From Amorphus orientalis (lineage in GTDB: Bacteria; Pseudomonadota; Alphaproteobacteria; Rhizobiales; Amorphaceae), in contig NZ_JAUSUL010000002.1 in assembly GCF_030814015.1 (NCBI RefSeq), forward strand, positions 372,001 through 436,000: DNA of 64,000 nucleotides. The letters run 5' to 3'. Shown here piece by piece: positions 16,392 to 25,978 of the stretch (within the stretch, counting starts at the first letter, position 1; each line of letters starts with the position of its first letter). The notes beneath the pieces were generated by a model. That model saw only the letters and a list, made by a program, of their open reading frames with translations. It searched no databases and was not told where the DNA came from. The position numbers were made by a program, and so were the translations under genes.

Positions 16392-16796
16392 CTACTTCTT
16401 CTCGCCGTCGATGTTGAACTGGGCGAGATAGGTGATCACGTCGCGGCGGAACTGCTCGTCCGGGAACTTCATCGGCATCTTGGAGGCACCACCGACGAAT
16501 GCGGCCGGATCGGCGAGGTATGTGAACAGCATGTCTTCGGTCCACACCGTGCCGTCGGCGCCCTTTTCCTTCGTCGCCTTGCCATAGCTGTAGCCCTCCC
16601 AGGAGCCGATCTGCCGGCCGACGATGCCGTTGAGCGGCGGGCCGACCTTGATCGTCGCGTTGGGGCCGATGTTGTGGCAGACCGCGCATCGCTTGAAGTC
16701 CTGTTCGCCCTTTGCGGGGTCGCCCGGGTCCATGGCGGCGGCGCTCACTGTCGAGGCGGCGAGGGCTGCAACGGCGAACCGAAGTGCTTTGATCAT
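16392..16796 (-). CDS. cycA: cytochrome c2
   Basis: A 134-residue class I c-type cytochrome with a Sec signal peptide (cleavage near AAAMDPGDP), one heme motif CAVCH at residues 37-41 and a likely Met axial ligand in GASKMPMKFPDEQ. It would carry electrons in the periplasm between the cytochrome bc1 complex and the reaction centre, either directly or through PufC. A GGAGGA ribosome site precedes the ATG. It lies just beyond the terminator of the puf operon, so it has its own promoter in 16797-16912. Confidence 0.9.
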   Translation of the reverse strand: MIKALRFAVAALAASTVSAAAMDPGDPAKGEQDFKRCAVCHNIGPNATIKVGPPLNGIVGRQIGSWEGYSYGKATKEKGADGTVWTEDMLFTYLADPAAFVGGASKMPMKFPDEQFRRDVITYLAQFNIDGEKK

Positions 16797-16912
16797 TGGG
16801 TCGTCCTCCTCAAATATCCGTCCGATCGCGGTCCCGAATCCTCCCGGAATGGCGATGCGACCTTTAGTTTACGCGCGACACCCCTTTTCGGATCCCTGGA
16901 TGCGGGCTGAGC

Positions 16913-16956
16913 GACAAAAGAATTCCCCGCACCGGCCGAGTGGGCCGGGCGGGGAA
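16913..16956 (-). terminator. rho-independent terminator of the crtEF-bchCXYZ-puf superoperon
   Basis: Arms TTCCCCGC+CCGGCC (16923-16937, with a one-base bulge at 16931) and GGCCGGGCGGGGAA (16943-16956) pair around the loop GAGTG. On the minus strand the hairpin is followed by TTCTTTTGTC, a T-rich tail. It lies directly after the pufC stop at 16972 and before cycA, so it should end puf transcription. Confidence 0.85.
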
Positions 16957-16971
16957 GGCAGGTGGGACGCT

Positions 16972-18111
16972 TCAGTTGGCGGGTGAGGTCTCGTCCGCGG
17001 GCGCGGACGACGGGGAGCTGGCTGCCCCGCCGCCGGCAGTGTCGGAGGCGGGCGCCTCCTGGGTCATCGACGACCCGCTCGAATTATCTGCGGTTGTCGA
17101 CGGACTGGCGGCGAGAGACGGGTAGTCCTTCAGCATGCTGACCCCGTTGAGCGGCTTCGACTGGCCGCGATGGCAGGTCGCGCAGCTCACCATCGGCACG
17201 TCGCCGGTCGGGCCGAGCCGGTTGTCGGGCAGGATGCCCTTCAGGCTTTCCAGATATTCCTGGTCGATGTTGCGCACCATCTGGATGCCGTGGAAGGCGG
17301 TGACCCGCTGCGGCGTGCTGTTGGTCCAGGACGAGAACGACTGGCTGTTGTGGCAGAAGGTGCAGTTGACGCCGAGCGCGTTCGACATGTGCATCATCAG
17401 CCCGTAGGTCTTTTCCGTGGCCTGGATGCTGGTGTCCTGGCCCTGGGGAAGGGCCGTATTGGACACCACGCGGATCTCCTGGGCATAGCCGATCAGGTCC
17501 GTCAGCGGGTCGTAGGGCAGGGACGTGTCGCCGACCGAGTCGGAGGCCAGGTTCTGGCCTTGGCGCAGGGCCGCCATGCCTCCGGCCTGGCGCGGTCCGG
17601 GGTCGGTGAACCAGACCTCCGAAGGCACCGGCTGGCCCCTGTGGCAGGTGTAGCAGGTGACACCGGTCTGGGCGACGTGGTCGGTGAAGGCGGTGTTGAT
17701 GTGCATGTTCATCTGCAGCATCCGGCGGGCAACGACCTTCGGATATTTCTCGTCGGACGCCAGGTTTTCGTAGTTGTGGCAGTAGCCGCAGCTTTCCTCC
17801 GGCGACACCCATTCGGTGATTGCCGTCATGAGGCGGATGAATTGCGGGTCGGGGAGATCGCCCAGAACCTGGACGTTCTCATAGACCTCTCCGGCCGTCT
17901 GTCCCTCCGCCGGCATTTCCGGCTGGGGCTCGGGTGCCTGGTTCTCGGCAACCACCCGCTCCGCCGTGCGCGGGTTGATGATCTGGTCCATGCCGGTGCC
18001 GCGGTAGCCGAGCTGGACGGCGTCCATCGGGGGACGTTCCCAGGTCAGCATCATGGCGATGAAGAGCAGCGTACCGAAGACGACACCGACGAGTGCGAGG
18101 GCGAGTTTCAT
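16972..18111 (-). CDS. pufC: reaction centre tetraheme cytochrome c subunit PufC
   Basis: A 379-residue periplasmic cytochrome that re-reduces the photo-oxidised special pair. Four heme motifs are visible: CGYCH (108-112), CYTCH (153-157), CTFCH (250-254) and CATCH (310-314). The N terminus is a single hydrophobic anchor/signal (residues 3-23) with no obvious lipobox cysteine. The last 50 residues are Ser/Thr/Ala-rich low complexity (after [11 protein letters not shown]), probably a flexible tail. The start ATG at 18111 overlaps the pufM stop as ATGA; the longer upstream frame is not coding. Confidence 0.96.
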   Translation of the reverse strand: MKLALALVGVVFGTLLFIAMMLTWERPPMDAVQLGYRGTGMDQIINPRTAERVVAENQAPEPQPEMPAEGQTAGEVYENVQVLGDLPDPQFIRLMTAITEWVSPEESCGYCHNYENLASDEKYPKVVARRMLQMNMHINTAFTDHVAQTGVTCYTCHRGQPVPSEVWFTDPGPRQAGGMAALRQGQNLASDSVGDTSLPYDPLTDLIGYAQEIRVVSNTALPQGQDTSIQATEKTYGLMMHMSNALGVNCTFCHNSQSFSSWTNSTPQRVTAFHGIQMVRNIDQEYLESLKGILPDNRLGPTGDVPMVSCATCHRGQSKPLNGVSMLKDYPSLAASPSTTADNSSGSSMTQEAPASDTAGGGAASSPSSAPADETSPAN

Positions 18112-19088
18112 TGCATTCCCCCCTGGATGGAGGCCGGGTCGGTGATCGGACCGAACACCTGCGGATAGGTGGGGGCGAGGCCGTGCTTCACGCCCCACAG
18201 ATACCAGTTCTCGACCACCGTGCCGGTGAGCAGGATCCCGATGCCGCCGACGAGGGTGCACAGGACCGCGAACCACCATGCCCAGCGGTGGATGGATTCC
18301 ATCGTGGCGTTGAAGCCCATGGTCCAGCGCCAGAACAGGGCGGCCCGTTCGGCCGCGGTGCCGCGGTCGACCACCTGCTCGATCTCACGCTCGCCGCCGT
18401 AGCGGCTGACGGCGAGGATCGTGGCCCCGTGCATGGCGAACAGCAGCGTCGAGCCGTACAGGAACACGATCGAGAGCATGTGGAACGGGTTGTAGAAGAG
18501 GTTGCCGTACCGGATCGAAAACGCCGCGGTCCAGTCGAGGTGCGGGAAGATGCCGAATGGCACCGCCTCGCTCCAACTGCCCATCAGGAGCGGCCGGATG
18601 AAGCCGAGCACCAGGAACAGCCAGATGGCTGAGGCGAAGGCCCAGGCGACATGGGTGCCCATGCGCAGCGCCCGGGCGCGGCGGTAGGTCCTGACCCACC
18701 ACAACAGGACCGAGGTGGTGAGGAAGAATCCGGCGAGCTGCCACCAGCCGCCTTCGTTCAGCGGGCAGATGACGCACAGACCCCGCTCCGGCGGCGGCGG
18801 CTCGAGGCCGAGCCAGGGCAGCTGACGGACGAACTGGATCGGATCCCAGTTCACCGACGCCCACATGTTGAGGCCGATGATCTCGATCGCCAGGAAGCCG
18901 CAGAGCAGCGAGGCGATGCCGGTCCAGCCGAGATAGATCGGGCCGAGCTGGGCGTCGCCGAGGCGGCCGAGCCAGTAGTTGAAGCCGGTGCCGGCTTCCC
19001 GCCCCATCGAGCCCGGCTCCAAGGGGACCCCGGCGTAGGCGGGACCTCGGACCTGGGTCCGGGTGAATATGTTCTGATAGTCCGCCAT
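18108..19088 (-). CDS. pufM: photosynthetic reaction centre M subunit
   Basis: A 326-residue five-helix membrane protein that binds special-pair bacteriochlorophyll, bacteriopheophytin, QA and the non-heme iron with PufL. Family markers include [11 protein letters not shown] at the N terminus, [20 protein letters not shown], and the loop [19 protein letters not shown]. It follows pufL by 16 bp and overlaps pufC. Length is normal. Confidence 0.98.
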   Translation of the reverse strand: MADYQNIFTRTQVRGPAYAGVPLEPGSMGREAGTGFNYWLGRLGDAQLGPIYLGWTGIASLLCGFLAIEIIGLNMWASVNWDPIQFVRQLPWLGLEPPPPERGLCVICPLNEGGWWQLAGFFLTTSVLLWWVRTYRRARALRMGTHVAWAFASAIWLFLVLGFIRPLLMGSWSEAVPFGIFPHLDWTAAFSIRYGNLFYNPFHMLSIVFLYGSTLLFAMHGATILAVSRYGGEREIEQVVDRGTAAERAALFWRWTMGFNATMESIHRWAWWFAVLCTLVGGIGILLTGTVVENWYLWGVKHGLAPTYPQVFGPITDPASIQGGMQ

Positions 19089-19104
19089 GGATCCCTCCCG
19101 TGGG

Positions 19105-19929
19105 TCAGTTCCAGATCGGCAGGTCGAGCCACCAGCTCCACCATTCGGGCCAGCCCTGGGTCCAGAACGGTCCGCTGATGACGATGCACACGGCGCTCCA
19201 GAACCCGGCGTTGAGCGCCAGGAACAGGCCGAGCCGGTGGATGCCGAGGGTGCCGATGGAGTAGCCGATCGTGTCCCGGAAGAACGTGTTCTCGTGTTCC
19301 GGTGTCTTCACGGTCTCGCCGTCGCCGGGGTTGGTGGCCGACAGGATCAGCGAGCCGTGCAGCGCGAGCGCCAGCGTCGTCGTGAAGAAGAAGCTCACGG
19401 CGATCATGTGCGCGGGATTGTAGTGGAAGTGCAGGTACTGGTAGCCGGTGTTCGACACCCAATCGAGGTGACTGATGATGCCGTAGGGGAAGCCGTGGCC
19501 CCAGGCGCCCAGGAGCAGCGGGCGAACCACCACCAGCACGAAATAGGCGAAGATCGCGACCGAGAAGGCGAACGGCACGTGATAGCCGATGCCGAGCTTG
19601 CGGCAGATCTCGACCTCTCTGAGCGCCCAGGAGCCGAAGGCGCCGAGCGCGCAGATGGTGATGATCTGCCAGAGGCCGCCTTCCTTCAGCGGGGCGAGGG
19701 CGAGGCCGTAGCTCAGGTCCGGCGGCGCGATGTTGATCTGCCAGACGTTCCACGTCGGCCCGATCGCGGCTCCCCAGAGGATCAGCGCGGTGCCAAGGGC
19801 GGAGAAGAAGATCGTGGTGACGCCGAAGAACCCGACATAGAACGGCCCGACCCAGAAATCGAAGAGGTCGCCGCCGATAAGGGTACCGCCGCGAATGCGA
19901 TACTTGCGTTCAAAGCTGAGCATGGCCAT
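19105..19929 (-). CDS. pufL: photosynthetic reaction centre L subunit
   Basis: A 274-residue membrane protein starting [15 protein letters not shown]. Conserved features include [18 protein letters not shown], the His-containing segment [20 protein letters not shown] and the C-terminal [14 protein letters not shown]. The first ATG at 19929 is preceded by GGAGGA at a good distance; a second ATG two codons later is possible. It lies downstream of the pufBA genes and two hairpins that are expected to set the LH1 to reaction-centre mRNA ratio. Confidence 0.98.
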   Translation of the reverse strand: MAMLSFERKYRIRGGTLIGGDLFDFWVGPFYVGFFGVTTIFFSALGTALILWGAAIGPTWNVWQINIAPPDLSYGLALAPLKEGGLWQIITICALGAFGSWALREVEICRKLGIGYHVPFAFSVAIFAYFVLVVVRPLLLGAWGHGFPYGIISHLDWVSNTGYQYLHFHYNPAHMIAVSFFFTTTLALALHGSLILSATNPGDGETVKTPEHENTFFRDTIGYSIGTLGIHRLGLFLALNAGFWSAVCIVISGPFWTQGWPEWWSWWLDLPIWN

Positions 19930-19986
19930 GCCAGGATCCTCCGGTCGACGGCATGAGGGGCGCCCAGCGGTCTGGGCTCCGGCGCA

Positions 19987-20047
19987 GTGGGCATGGCGGC
20001 GGTCAGATCTCCGCCACGCCCACCGCTTGCCGTCCGCACGGGACGGC
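19987..20047 (-). promoter_or_regulatory. two intercistronic hairpins between pufA and pufL
   Basis: Reading in the direction of transcription, just after the pufA stop, a 7-bp stem GCCGTCC/GGACGGC (20029-20047) is followed by a 13-bp stem with one mismatch (19987-19999 with 20011-20023, arms GTGGGCATGGCGG and CCGCCACGCCCAC). In Rhodobacter a comparable stem-loop stabilises pufBA mRNA against 3' exonucleases so that LH1 is made in excess over the reaction centre. The same role is inferred here. No T-run follows, so these are not simple terminators. Confidence 0.75.
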
Positions 20048-20055
20048 GGGGTCGC

Positions 20056-20238
20056 CTAAGTCAGTGCGGTATCCAGCTGCATCTCGACGGCACTGGTCGC
20101 GGTCGACGGGCCTTCCAGCCAGTTGAAGCGATCGGTGCTGAGCAGGATGAAGTGGATCAGCAGGGCGAGGACGAACAGGAAGGTGAACAGAGCCACCAGC
20201 GTCCGCCGCGGATCGAACAGGAGCCAGACTTTCCACAT
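20056..20238 (-). CDS. pufA: light-harvesting 1 alpha polypeptide
   Basis: A 60-residue antenna polypeptide. It opens [20 protein letters not shown], as LH1 alpha chains do, and has one membrane helix with the bacteriochlorophyll-ligating His at residue 29 (LLIHF), followed by LSTDRFNWL. It is 11 bp downstream of pufB. Confidence 0.96.
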   Translation of the reverse strand: MWKVWLLFDPRRTLVALFTFLFVLALLIHFILLSTDRFNWLEGPSTATSAVEMQLDTALT

Positions 20239-20249
20239 GTCTCCAGCTC

Positions 20250-20474
20250 CTATCCGACCAGCGGAAGCAGGTTCGCCGCAGCGAACTGCATATTTGTCAT
20301 CACTTCGGCATACCCTTCCGGACCAGGCAGCCAGGGCCGCCAAAGCCACGCAAGAATGTGTGCGACGACTGCAACTCCGACGAAGATGAGGAAGCTCGTC
20401 ATAAAGATGGAGTGGAACTCCTTCGCCTCTCCCTCGGTCAGGCCGGACAAGGAACCGTCCGTTGGTGTGGCCAT
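20250..20474 (-). CDS. pufB: light-harvesting 1 beta polypeptide
   Basis: A 74-residue antenna polypeptide with the classic beta motif [17 protein letters not shown] and the His-containing segment [14 protein letters not shown] that ligates bacteriochlorophyll. It is longer than many LH1 beta chains because of a C-terminal extension after GPEGY ([19 protein letters not shown]). That extension is unusual but in frame and uninterrupted. It precedes pufA by 11 bp. Confidence 0.95.
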   Translation of the reverse strand: MATPTDGSLSGLTEGEAKEFHSIFMTSFLIFVGVAVVAHILAWLWRPWLPGPEGYAEVMTNMQFAAANLLPLVG

Positions 20475-20507
20475 TACGACCTCCGTAGTTTGGCCCGCGG
20501 GCCTTCA

Positions 20508-20525
20508 CCGCATGGCCCCATGCGG
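20508..20525 (-). promoter_or_regulatory. perfect inverted repeat in the pufQ-pufB leader
   Basis: CCGCATGGCCCCATGCGG can fold with a 6 to 7-bp stem. It lies in the 118-bp gap between the pufQ stop (20593) and the pufB start (20474). On mRNA it would sit at the 5' side of pufBA and may mark an mRNA processing or stabilising element. This is inferred from position and symmetry only. Confidence 0.5.
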
Positions 20526-20592
20526 CAGGGAACGCCGCAGAACATCCGCGACGCACTGGATCGCCCGGCGGTGCCGGGAGACTTCCGGCCGC

Positions 20593-20820
20593 CTACCTGA
20601 TGAAGGCGAACGGAATGGTGGAATTCGCCAAGGCCTTGGCCTCGCCGAAAATCGTCTTGCGGTCGCCCGTCCGGACCAGGAGGTGGCCGGGCCAAACCGA
20701 TGCCAGCCGGGCGATCAGCGCCGCGAGCAGGAACAGGGGGAAGGTGAGCAGGTAAATCCGCCGAAAGGCTTCCTGCTCCTGGAGGTTGCGCTGGGAAAGC
20801 GACAGCGGTCCGTGTTGCAT
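20593..20820 (-). CDS. pufQ: PufQ-like small membrane protein
   Basis: A 75-residue protein with one strong hydrophobic segment (IYLLTFPLFLLAALIARL) and the C-terminal KTIFGEAKALANSTIPFAF, which resembles the A-x-E-A-x-x-ITP-x-F pattern of PufQ. PufQ is linked to bacteriochlorophyll supply during LH1 and reaction-centre assembly. The ATG at 20820 has an AGGGAG site. An alternative ATG at 20916 overlaps the bchZ stop and would add 32 residues of unlikely sequence. Position between bchZ and pufB supports the assignment. Confidence 0.8.
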   Translation of the reverse strand: MQHGPLSLSQRNLQEQEAFRRIYLLTFPLFLLAALIARLASVWPGHLLVRTGDRKTIFGEAKALANSTIPFAFIR

Positions 20821-20912
20821 GGCGGTGAGCTCCCTTCGCTTTGTCGATCGTCCCGACCGTCCCGCCGCAGGCGGGCTCAGGCCGGTCTCCCCAGAGGCGT
20901 GTGTCAGGATCG

Positions 20913-22358
20913 TCATGCCGCGTGCGCCTCCGACGCCTGTGTGAGGTGAGCGGTGGTGACGCGGTCCGCGCCGACGCGGCGCGCCTCGCGCTCGGCCGCA
21001 TCGCGCAACTGCTTGGCGGCGGAGATCCGGATCAGGACGGGGGCGGCGGCGACTTCCGTTTCCAGCCGCTCAAGCGCCTCGTCGTCCCAGGGCAGCTCGG
21101 TATGGGGCCGGGCAGGCGTCGCATCGATGCGATCGAGGTCGGCCTGCAGCGGAAGGATGTTGAACAGCGCGTCGAACAGCGCGTTGCAGACTTCCTGGAC
21201 CGCGTAGACGGCGCCGGAATAGCCCATGAACGGCGTGCCGGTGTGGCGGCGGATGATGGCACCAGGAAAAGAGGCCGGGATGAAGATGGCCCGGGCGCCG
21301 GTCTCCGCCAGATACATGCGCTCGTTGAAGCTGCCGAACACGACCAGCGGCGGGTTCTCGGCGATCGCCTGCTGCACGGCCGCGTTGTCGGTCTTCTCGC
21401 CCGGCTTGCGGGCGATCGCGAAATTGCAGGGCAGGCCGAGCTCTTCCGACAGGAAGGCGGAGATGCCGCGGGCGTAGGTCTCGTTTGCGACGATCCCGAA
21501 GCTGGCCGTGGCGAAGAAATCCTGGGTGACGGAGCGCCACAGGTCCCATAGCGGCTTGATGGTCGTGTGCTTCTCGCGCTCGATGAAGGGCTCCGGATCG
21601 AGCCCGAGCTCGGCGCCCAGTGCCCGCAGGAACTTCGTTGTCGACTGGAGGCCGATCGGCGCCTGGAAATAGGGCCGGTCGAGCGCCTCGCAGAGCATCC
21701 GGCCGTATTCGCGGTAGAGGCAGACGTTGGCCTCCGCGTCGGCCAGGCGGGCGACGTCGGCCAAGTGGCTGCCGAGCGGGAAGGTCATGTTGACCTTGGC
21801 GCCGATCCCCTCGATCAGCCGGCGGATCTCCGCCAGGTCGGAGGGCGTGTTGAAGGTCCCGTAGATCGGGCCGATGATGTTGACGCGCGGCGGTTCGCCG
21901 TCCTTGCGCGGCCGGGCCTTCGGGGCGCGGCCCTTCTTGGCGCCGTGCTCGGTCCACAGCCAGTGCATCGCGCGGTCGGCGCTCTGCCACTGATCCTCGT
22001 CGATGGTGCGCGGCAGGAAGCGCTGCAGGCCGGTGCCTTCCGGCGTCACGCCGCCGCCGATCATTTCGGCGATCGATCCGGTGACCACGACGCTCGGCAG
22101 GCTCGGGTCGAGGGTGGCGTGGGCCCGTTTCATCGCCGCCTCGGTGCCGTGCTGGCCGAGCTCGTCCTCCGACAGGCCGGTGACGACGATGGGCAGCTCG
22201 TGCGGCGGCAACGCGTCGGTGTAGTGCAGCACCGAGGTCACCGGCAGGTTCTCGCAGCCGACAGGACCGTCGATGACGACCTGCAGCCCCTTGATGGCGG
22301 TGAAGACGTAGACCGATCCCCAGTATCCGCCGGCCCTGTCGTGATCGAGCACCAGCAT
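20913..22358 (-). CDS. bchZ: chlorophyllide a reductase subunit Z
   Basis: A 481-residue NifK-like subunit of the enzyme that reduces ring B of chlorophyllide a to give the bacteriochlorin ring. It starts [20 protein letters not shown] at an ATG (22358) overlapping the bchY stop; the longer upstream frame is an artefact. Typical features are the conserved Cys in [12 protein letters not shown] and the pocket motif [15 protein letters not shown]. The C-terminal part carries the light-independent-reductase-like helical tail. Confidence 0.96.
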   Translation of the reverse strand: MLVLDHDRAGGYWGSVYVFTAIKGLQVVIDGPVGCENLPVTSVLHYTDALPPHELPIVVTGLSEDELGQHGTEAAMKRAHATLDPSLPSVVVTGSIAEMIGGGVTPEGTGLQRFLPRTIDEDQWQSADRAMHWLWTEHGAKKGRAPKARPRKDGEPPRVNIIGPIYGTFNTPSDLAEIRRLIEGIGAKVNMTFPLGSHLADVARLADAEANVCLYREYGRMLCEALDRPYFQAPIGLQSTTKFLRALGAELGLDPEPFIEREKHTTIKPLWDLWRSVTQDFFATASFGIVANETYARGISAFLSEELGLPCNFAIARKPGEKTDNAAVQQAIAENPPLVVFGSFNERMYLAETGARAIFIPASFPGAIIRRHTGTPFMGYSGAVYAVQEVCNALFDALFNILPLQADLDRIDATPARPHTELPWDDEALERLETEVAAAPVLIRISAAKQLRDAAEREARRVGADRVTTAHLTQASEAHAA

Positions 22359-23914
22359 CACACGTTCTCCCCGCCGATGGCGTCCGCGAGGGTGGAATCG
22401 GCCGGCCGGGCGGCCTTGAGCTTCGCCGCGGTCTTCTTGCGGAAGGCCGGGCGATCCTGGGGAACGTCCTCCCAGACGCCGGCGGCATAGCCGGTGCCGA
22501 CGCCTTCGAAGAAGGAGCGCATGGCGGTCATCCGCTCGCCGTTGGCAAGCGCCGCGTTGATCACCTGGGCCAGCGAGCCGGCGCCGGCCGGCCCGAACAG
22601 GGGCCGCGCCGAAATCAGGTTGGTGAAGTAGAGGGCGGGCCGGCCGCTTTCCTTCGCCTTCTGGACCACCGGGGTGGTGCCGATGGCGAGATCCGGCCCG
22701 AATTCCTCGAGCGCGGCGAGATCCTGTTCCAGCGAGGCGCGGTACTGGACGCGGACGCCCTTCGCCTCCAGCCACTCACGGTCGGGATCCGACCAGCGGG
22801 TGCGGGGGCAGGCGGTCCCGACATAGGGCACGTCGGCGCCGCTCTCGATCAGGAGCCGGGCCACCAGAAGCTCCGAGCCTTCGTAGCCGGAGACCGTCAC
22901 GCGGCCGTTGATGCGGGCGGCTGACAGGGCGCCGGAGATGGCCGGCAGCGTGGCCGCCTTGGCCGCGTCGAGGGTGCTGCGTGCAACGCCGCAGGCGTCC
23001 GCCATCGCCTCCAGCCAGGCGGCGGTGCCGTCCAGGCCGACGGGCGCCGAGCCGACGATCGACCGGCCGGCCGCCTCGAACTCCCGGAACGAGGCCGTGT
23101 AGAAGGGATGGATCGCGGCGACGGCGGCGCAGTCGAGCGCGGCATAGAGCTCCCGCCATTCCCGGGTCGGCACGACGGGGCCGGCGGCGAGGCCGAGGGG
23201 CTCCAGCATGCGGCCGATGCCGACAGGATCGGCGGGGAACATCTCGCCCACCAGGGTGACGGTCGGCCGGCTGGAGCGGCCTTCGCGGGGCGCCTGGACC
23301 GGGCCGGTCTCCGCCTCGTTGCGGGCATAGGCGAGCATGGCGCCGGCGAGCACGTCCTTGGCCTCGGCATGGGTCGGCACGCCGAACCCGGGAACATCGA
23401 TGCCGATGATCCGCACCCCGTTGATCTCCTTGGGCAGGAGCTGCAGGGGGACGCCGGAGGCCGTCGGAACGCACAGATTGATGATGACGACGGTGTCGTA
23501 ACGCTCCAGGTCGGCGAGCTGGTGGACCGCCTCGCGGATGTCCTCAAAGAGCTTGCCGGTGACCAGCGTCTCGGAATTGAACGGCACGTAGCCGACGGTC
23601 CGCCGGGCACCGTAGAAATGTGACGTGAAGGTCAGGCCGTAGACGCAGCAGGCGGAGCCGGACAGGACCGTCGCCGTGCGCCGCATTCTGAGGCCGACCC
23701 GGAGCGAGCCGAACGCCGGGCACATCGACTGCGGCTGGTCGTGGGGACCCGTCGGATAGTCGGCGGCGTAGCGCTCAAGCGTCTCGCTCTTGCCGGCTGC
23801 CGCGGCAGCCCTGGCGAGCCGGTCCGCACCGCCGTGGCAGCCCTCGCCGGACGCCGCAGTGTCCACGGCGTCGTCCGGGCTCGTTGCGTCTGCTTGGGGG
23901 GCCGTGCCGTACAT
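22358..23914 (-). CDS. bchY: chlorophyllide a reductase subunit Y
   Basis: A 518-residue NifD-like partner of BchZ. Conserved cysteine contexts include [18 protein letters not shown] and [20 protein letters not shown] near the N terminus, and [11 protein letters not shown]. The first 40 residues are Ala/Gly/Asp-rich and poorly conserved. It is 12 bp downstream of bchX and overlaps bchZ by ATGA. Confidence 0.96.
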   Translation of the reverse strand: MYGTAPQADATSPDDAVDTAASGEGCHGGADRLARAAAAAGKSETLERYAADYPTGPHDQPQSMCPAFGSLRVGLRMRRTATVLSGSACCVYGLTFTSHFYGARRTVGYVPFNSETLVTGKLFEDIREAVHQLADLERYDTVVIINLCVPTASGVPLQLLPKEINGVRIIGIDVPGFGVPTHAEAKDVLAGAMLAYARNEAETGPVQAPREGRSSRPTVTLVGEMFPADPVGIGRMLEPLGLAAGPVVPTREWRELYAALDCAAVAAIHPFYTASFREFEAAGRSIVGSAPVGLDGTAAWLEAMADACGVARSTLDAAKAATLPAISGALSAARINGRVTVSGYEGSELLVARLLIESGADVPYVGTACPRTRWSDPDREWLEAKGVRVQYRASLEQDLAALEEFGPDLAIGTTPVVQKAKESGRPALYFTNLISARPLFGPAGAGSLAQVINAALANGERMTAMRSFFEGVGTGYAAGVWEDVPQDRPAFRKKTAAKLKAARPADSTLADAIGGENV

Positions 23915-23926
23915 GAAGCTGCTCCC

Positions 23927-24958
23927 TCAAACCGTGTCGTAGATGACTTCGAGGGACGGCTTGTCGACGGCGTTCGCGCCGCACATGTCGGCCATGGTCG
24001 CCGGGGTCAGCGTGACGCCGCGGCCGACCGCCTCGCCCTTGAACAGCCCGAGAAGTCCGTCCTGGTCGAGGGGCGTCGGGTGCAGCGGCGGGGCTTCGGC
24101 GACGTTGGTCGCCAGCTCGCCGAAGAGGGAGCCCCACGTGCCGTCCGGATGGCCGATGATCTCGTAGTTGGCGCTCTTGCGCCGGATCTCGTCGTGGGCC
24201 GGGATCGAGGCCAGCACCGGAATGCCGACCGTCTCGGCGAATGCGGCCGCCTCACCGGTGCCGTCGTCCTTGTTGACGACCATGCCGGCCACGCCGACAT
24301 TGCCGCCGAGCTTGCGGAAATATTCCACCGCGGAGCAGACGTTGTTGGCAACGTAGAGCGACTGCAGGTCGTTGGAGCCGACCACGATGACCTTCTGGCA
24401 CATGTCGCGGGCAATCGGCAGGCCGAAGCCGCCGCACACCACGTCGCCCAGGAAGTCGAGCAGGACGTAGTCGAAGTCCCACTCGTGGAAGCCGAGCTTC
24501 TCCAGGAGTTCGAAGCCGTGGATGATGCCGCGTCCGCCGCAGCCGCGGCCGACTTCCGGCCCGCCCAGCTCCATGGCGAAGACGCCGTCGCGGACGAAGC
24601 AGACGTCGCCGATCTCGACGGTGTCGCCGGCGGCCTTCTTGCGCGACGAGGTCTCGATGATGGTCGGGCAGGCCCGGCCGCCGAACAGGAGCGAGGTGGT
24701 GTCGCTCTTCGGATCGCAGCCGATCAGCAGGACCTTCTTGCCGAGCTGCGCCATCATGTAGGACAGGTTGGCCAGCGTGAAGCTCTTGCCGATCCCGCCC
24801 TTGCCGTAGATCGCGATGACTTCGGTTTTCTTGGTGACGGGCGCCGTGTGCGCCGGATCCGGCTCGATCGCAGCTTCCTGCCGCAGATTTTCGTGGATCG
24901 TGCGCTGCTCGTGCGCGGTGGGCTTGGGGCCGATCGCGTTCATGCTGGCGTTCTCCAA
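23927..24958 (-). CDS. bchX: chlorophyllide a reductase iron protein BchX
   Basis: A 343-residue NifH-like ATPase that supplies electrons to BchYZ. The P-loop GKGGIGKS lies at residues 52-59. Cluster-bridging cysteines are C140 (GRGCGG) and C175 (VVCGGF). The extended N terminus before the P-loop is typical of BchX. The start overlaps the end of bchC by 19 bp. Confidence 0.97.
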   Translation of the reverse strand: MENASMNAIGPKPTAHEQRTIHENLRQEAAIEPDPAHTAPVTKKTEVIAIYGKGGIGKSFTLANLSYMMAQLGKKVLLIGCDPKSDTTSLLFGGRACPTIIETSSRKKAAGDTVEIGDVCFVRDGVFAMELGGPEVGRGCGGRGIIHGFELLEKLGFHEWDFDYVLLDFLGDVVCGGFGLPIARDMCQKVIVVGSNDLQSLYVANNVCSAVEYFRKLGGNVGVAGMVVNKDDGTGEAAAFAETVGIPVLASIPAHDEIRRKSANYEIIGHPDGTWGSLFGELATNVAEAPPLHPTPLDQDGLLGLFKGEAVGRGVTLTPATMADMCGANAVDKPSLEVIYDTV

Positions 24959-25881
24959 TCGAGGATCATCTTCAGGCAGGCCGGGTCGTCGAAGGCGGCC
25001 TGATAGGCAGCCGCCGCCTCACGGGCGTCACGGCGATGGGTGATGAGGCCGGACAGATCGAGCCGGCCGGCTTCCACGAGCGCCAGCACGCAGGCGAGAT
25101 CGTCCGGCTGCCATTCGGCCGCCACGCGGATCCGCGCCTCGCGCATGAATGCACCCGGAAAGTCGAAGCCCAGCCGGTCCTCGTAGAAGCCGGCGAGGGC
25201 GATCTGGCCGCCGCGGGCAAGACGCCCGATCAGCGTGTCGAGGACGCGGGCGTCGCCGCTGACGTCGTAGATCGCGCTGTAGCCGCTGCGTGCATCGCTC
25301 TCGGGGTCGATCACGCTGTAGCCGACCGCGCCGGTGCGCCTGGCCGGATCGCGTTCCCAGACCACGGGCGCCAGCCCGAAGACGGCCAGGGTGACGCGGG
25401 CAAGCAGCCGGCCGAGCACGCCGTGGCCGACGATCAGGTCCGGGCAGGCCGCGTCTTCGGCGGCGATGGCGTGGTAGGCGGTCGCGGCGAGCGCCAGCAG
25501 AACGCCGTCCTCGGAGATGGTGTCATCGATGGGCGTCACCCGGCGCGCCGGCACGACGAGACGCGAGGCCGCGCCGCCGAAGAGCCCGCGCACGGAGCCG
25601 AAGCATCGGGCGCCTGGAACGAAGACGCGCTGACCGATCCGCAGGCCGGCGTTGGCGCCGGTCGCCGACACGCGGCCGACCGACTCGTAGCCGGGAACCA
25701 GCGGATAGCCCATGCCGGGGAAGGGCGGCATGCGGCCGCTCCACAGGAGGCGTTCGGTGCCGGTGCTGATGCCGCTCCACTCGATCTCGACCACCACGTC
25801 GTCGTCGCCGGTCGGCGCCAGATCGAGTTCGCGCAGTACCAGATGTTTCGGTTCTTCCAGAACGACGGCGAAAGTCTGCAT
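24940..25881 (-). CDS. bchC: bacteriochlorophyllide a dehydrogenase (3-hydroxyethyl dehydrogenase)
   Basis: A 313-residue zinc-type alcohol-dehydrogenase relative that oxidises the 3-hydroxyethyl group to the acetyl group of bacteriochlorophyll a. The start used is [11 protein letters not shown] at 25881, with GGAGGGG upstream. A frame start at 25956 would place coding sequence across the PpsR operators. Conserved stretches are [20 protein letters not shown] and [12 protein letters not shown]. It heads the bchCXYZ part of the superoperon. Confidence 0.94.
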
Positions 25882-25924
25882 GTCGTTTGCCCCTCCGTCG
25901 CTCAAGGTGGCGACGTTCAATGAG

Positions 25925-25968
25925 TGTAAGTCTAAATGGACTTTAGGTAGTGTCAAGATAAATAGACA
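25925..25968. promoter_or_regulatory. tandem PpsR operators upstream of bchC
   Basis: TGTAAGTCTAAATGGACT (25925-25942) and TGTCAAGATAAATAGACA (25951-25968) are separated by exactly 8 bp. The second fits TGT-N12-ACA perfectly; the first has one change in the last base. They fill the 97-bp gap between crtF (ending 25979) and the bchC start. This marks an internal promoter of the superoperon, the classic place for PpsR/CrtJ repression of bchC. Confidence 0.9.
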
Positions 25969-25978
25969 GTGCAGTGCG

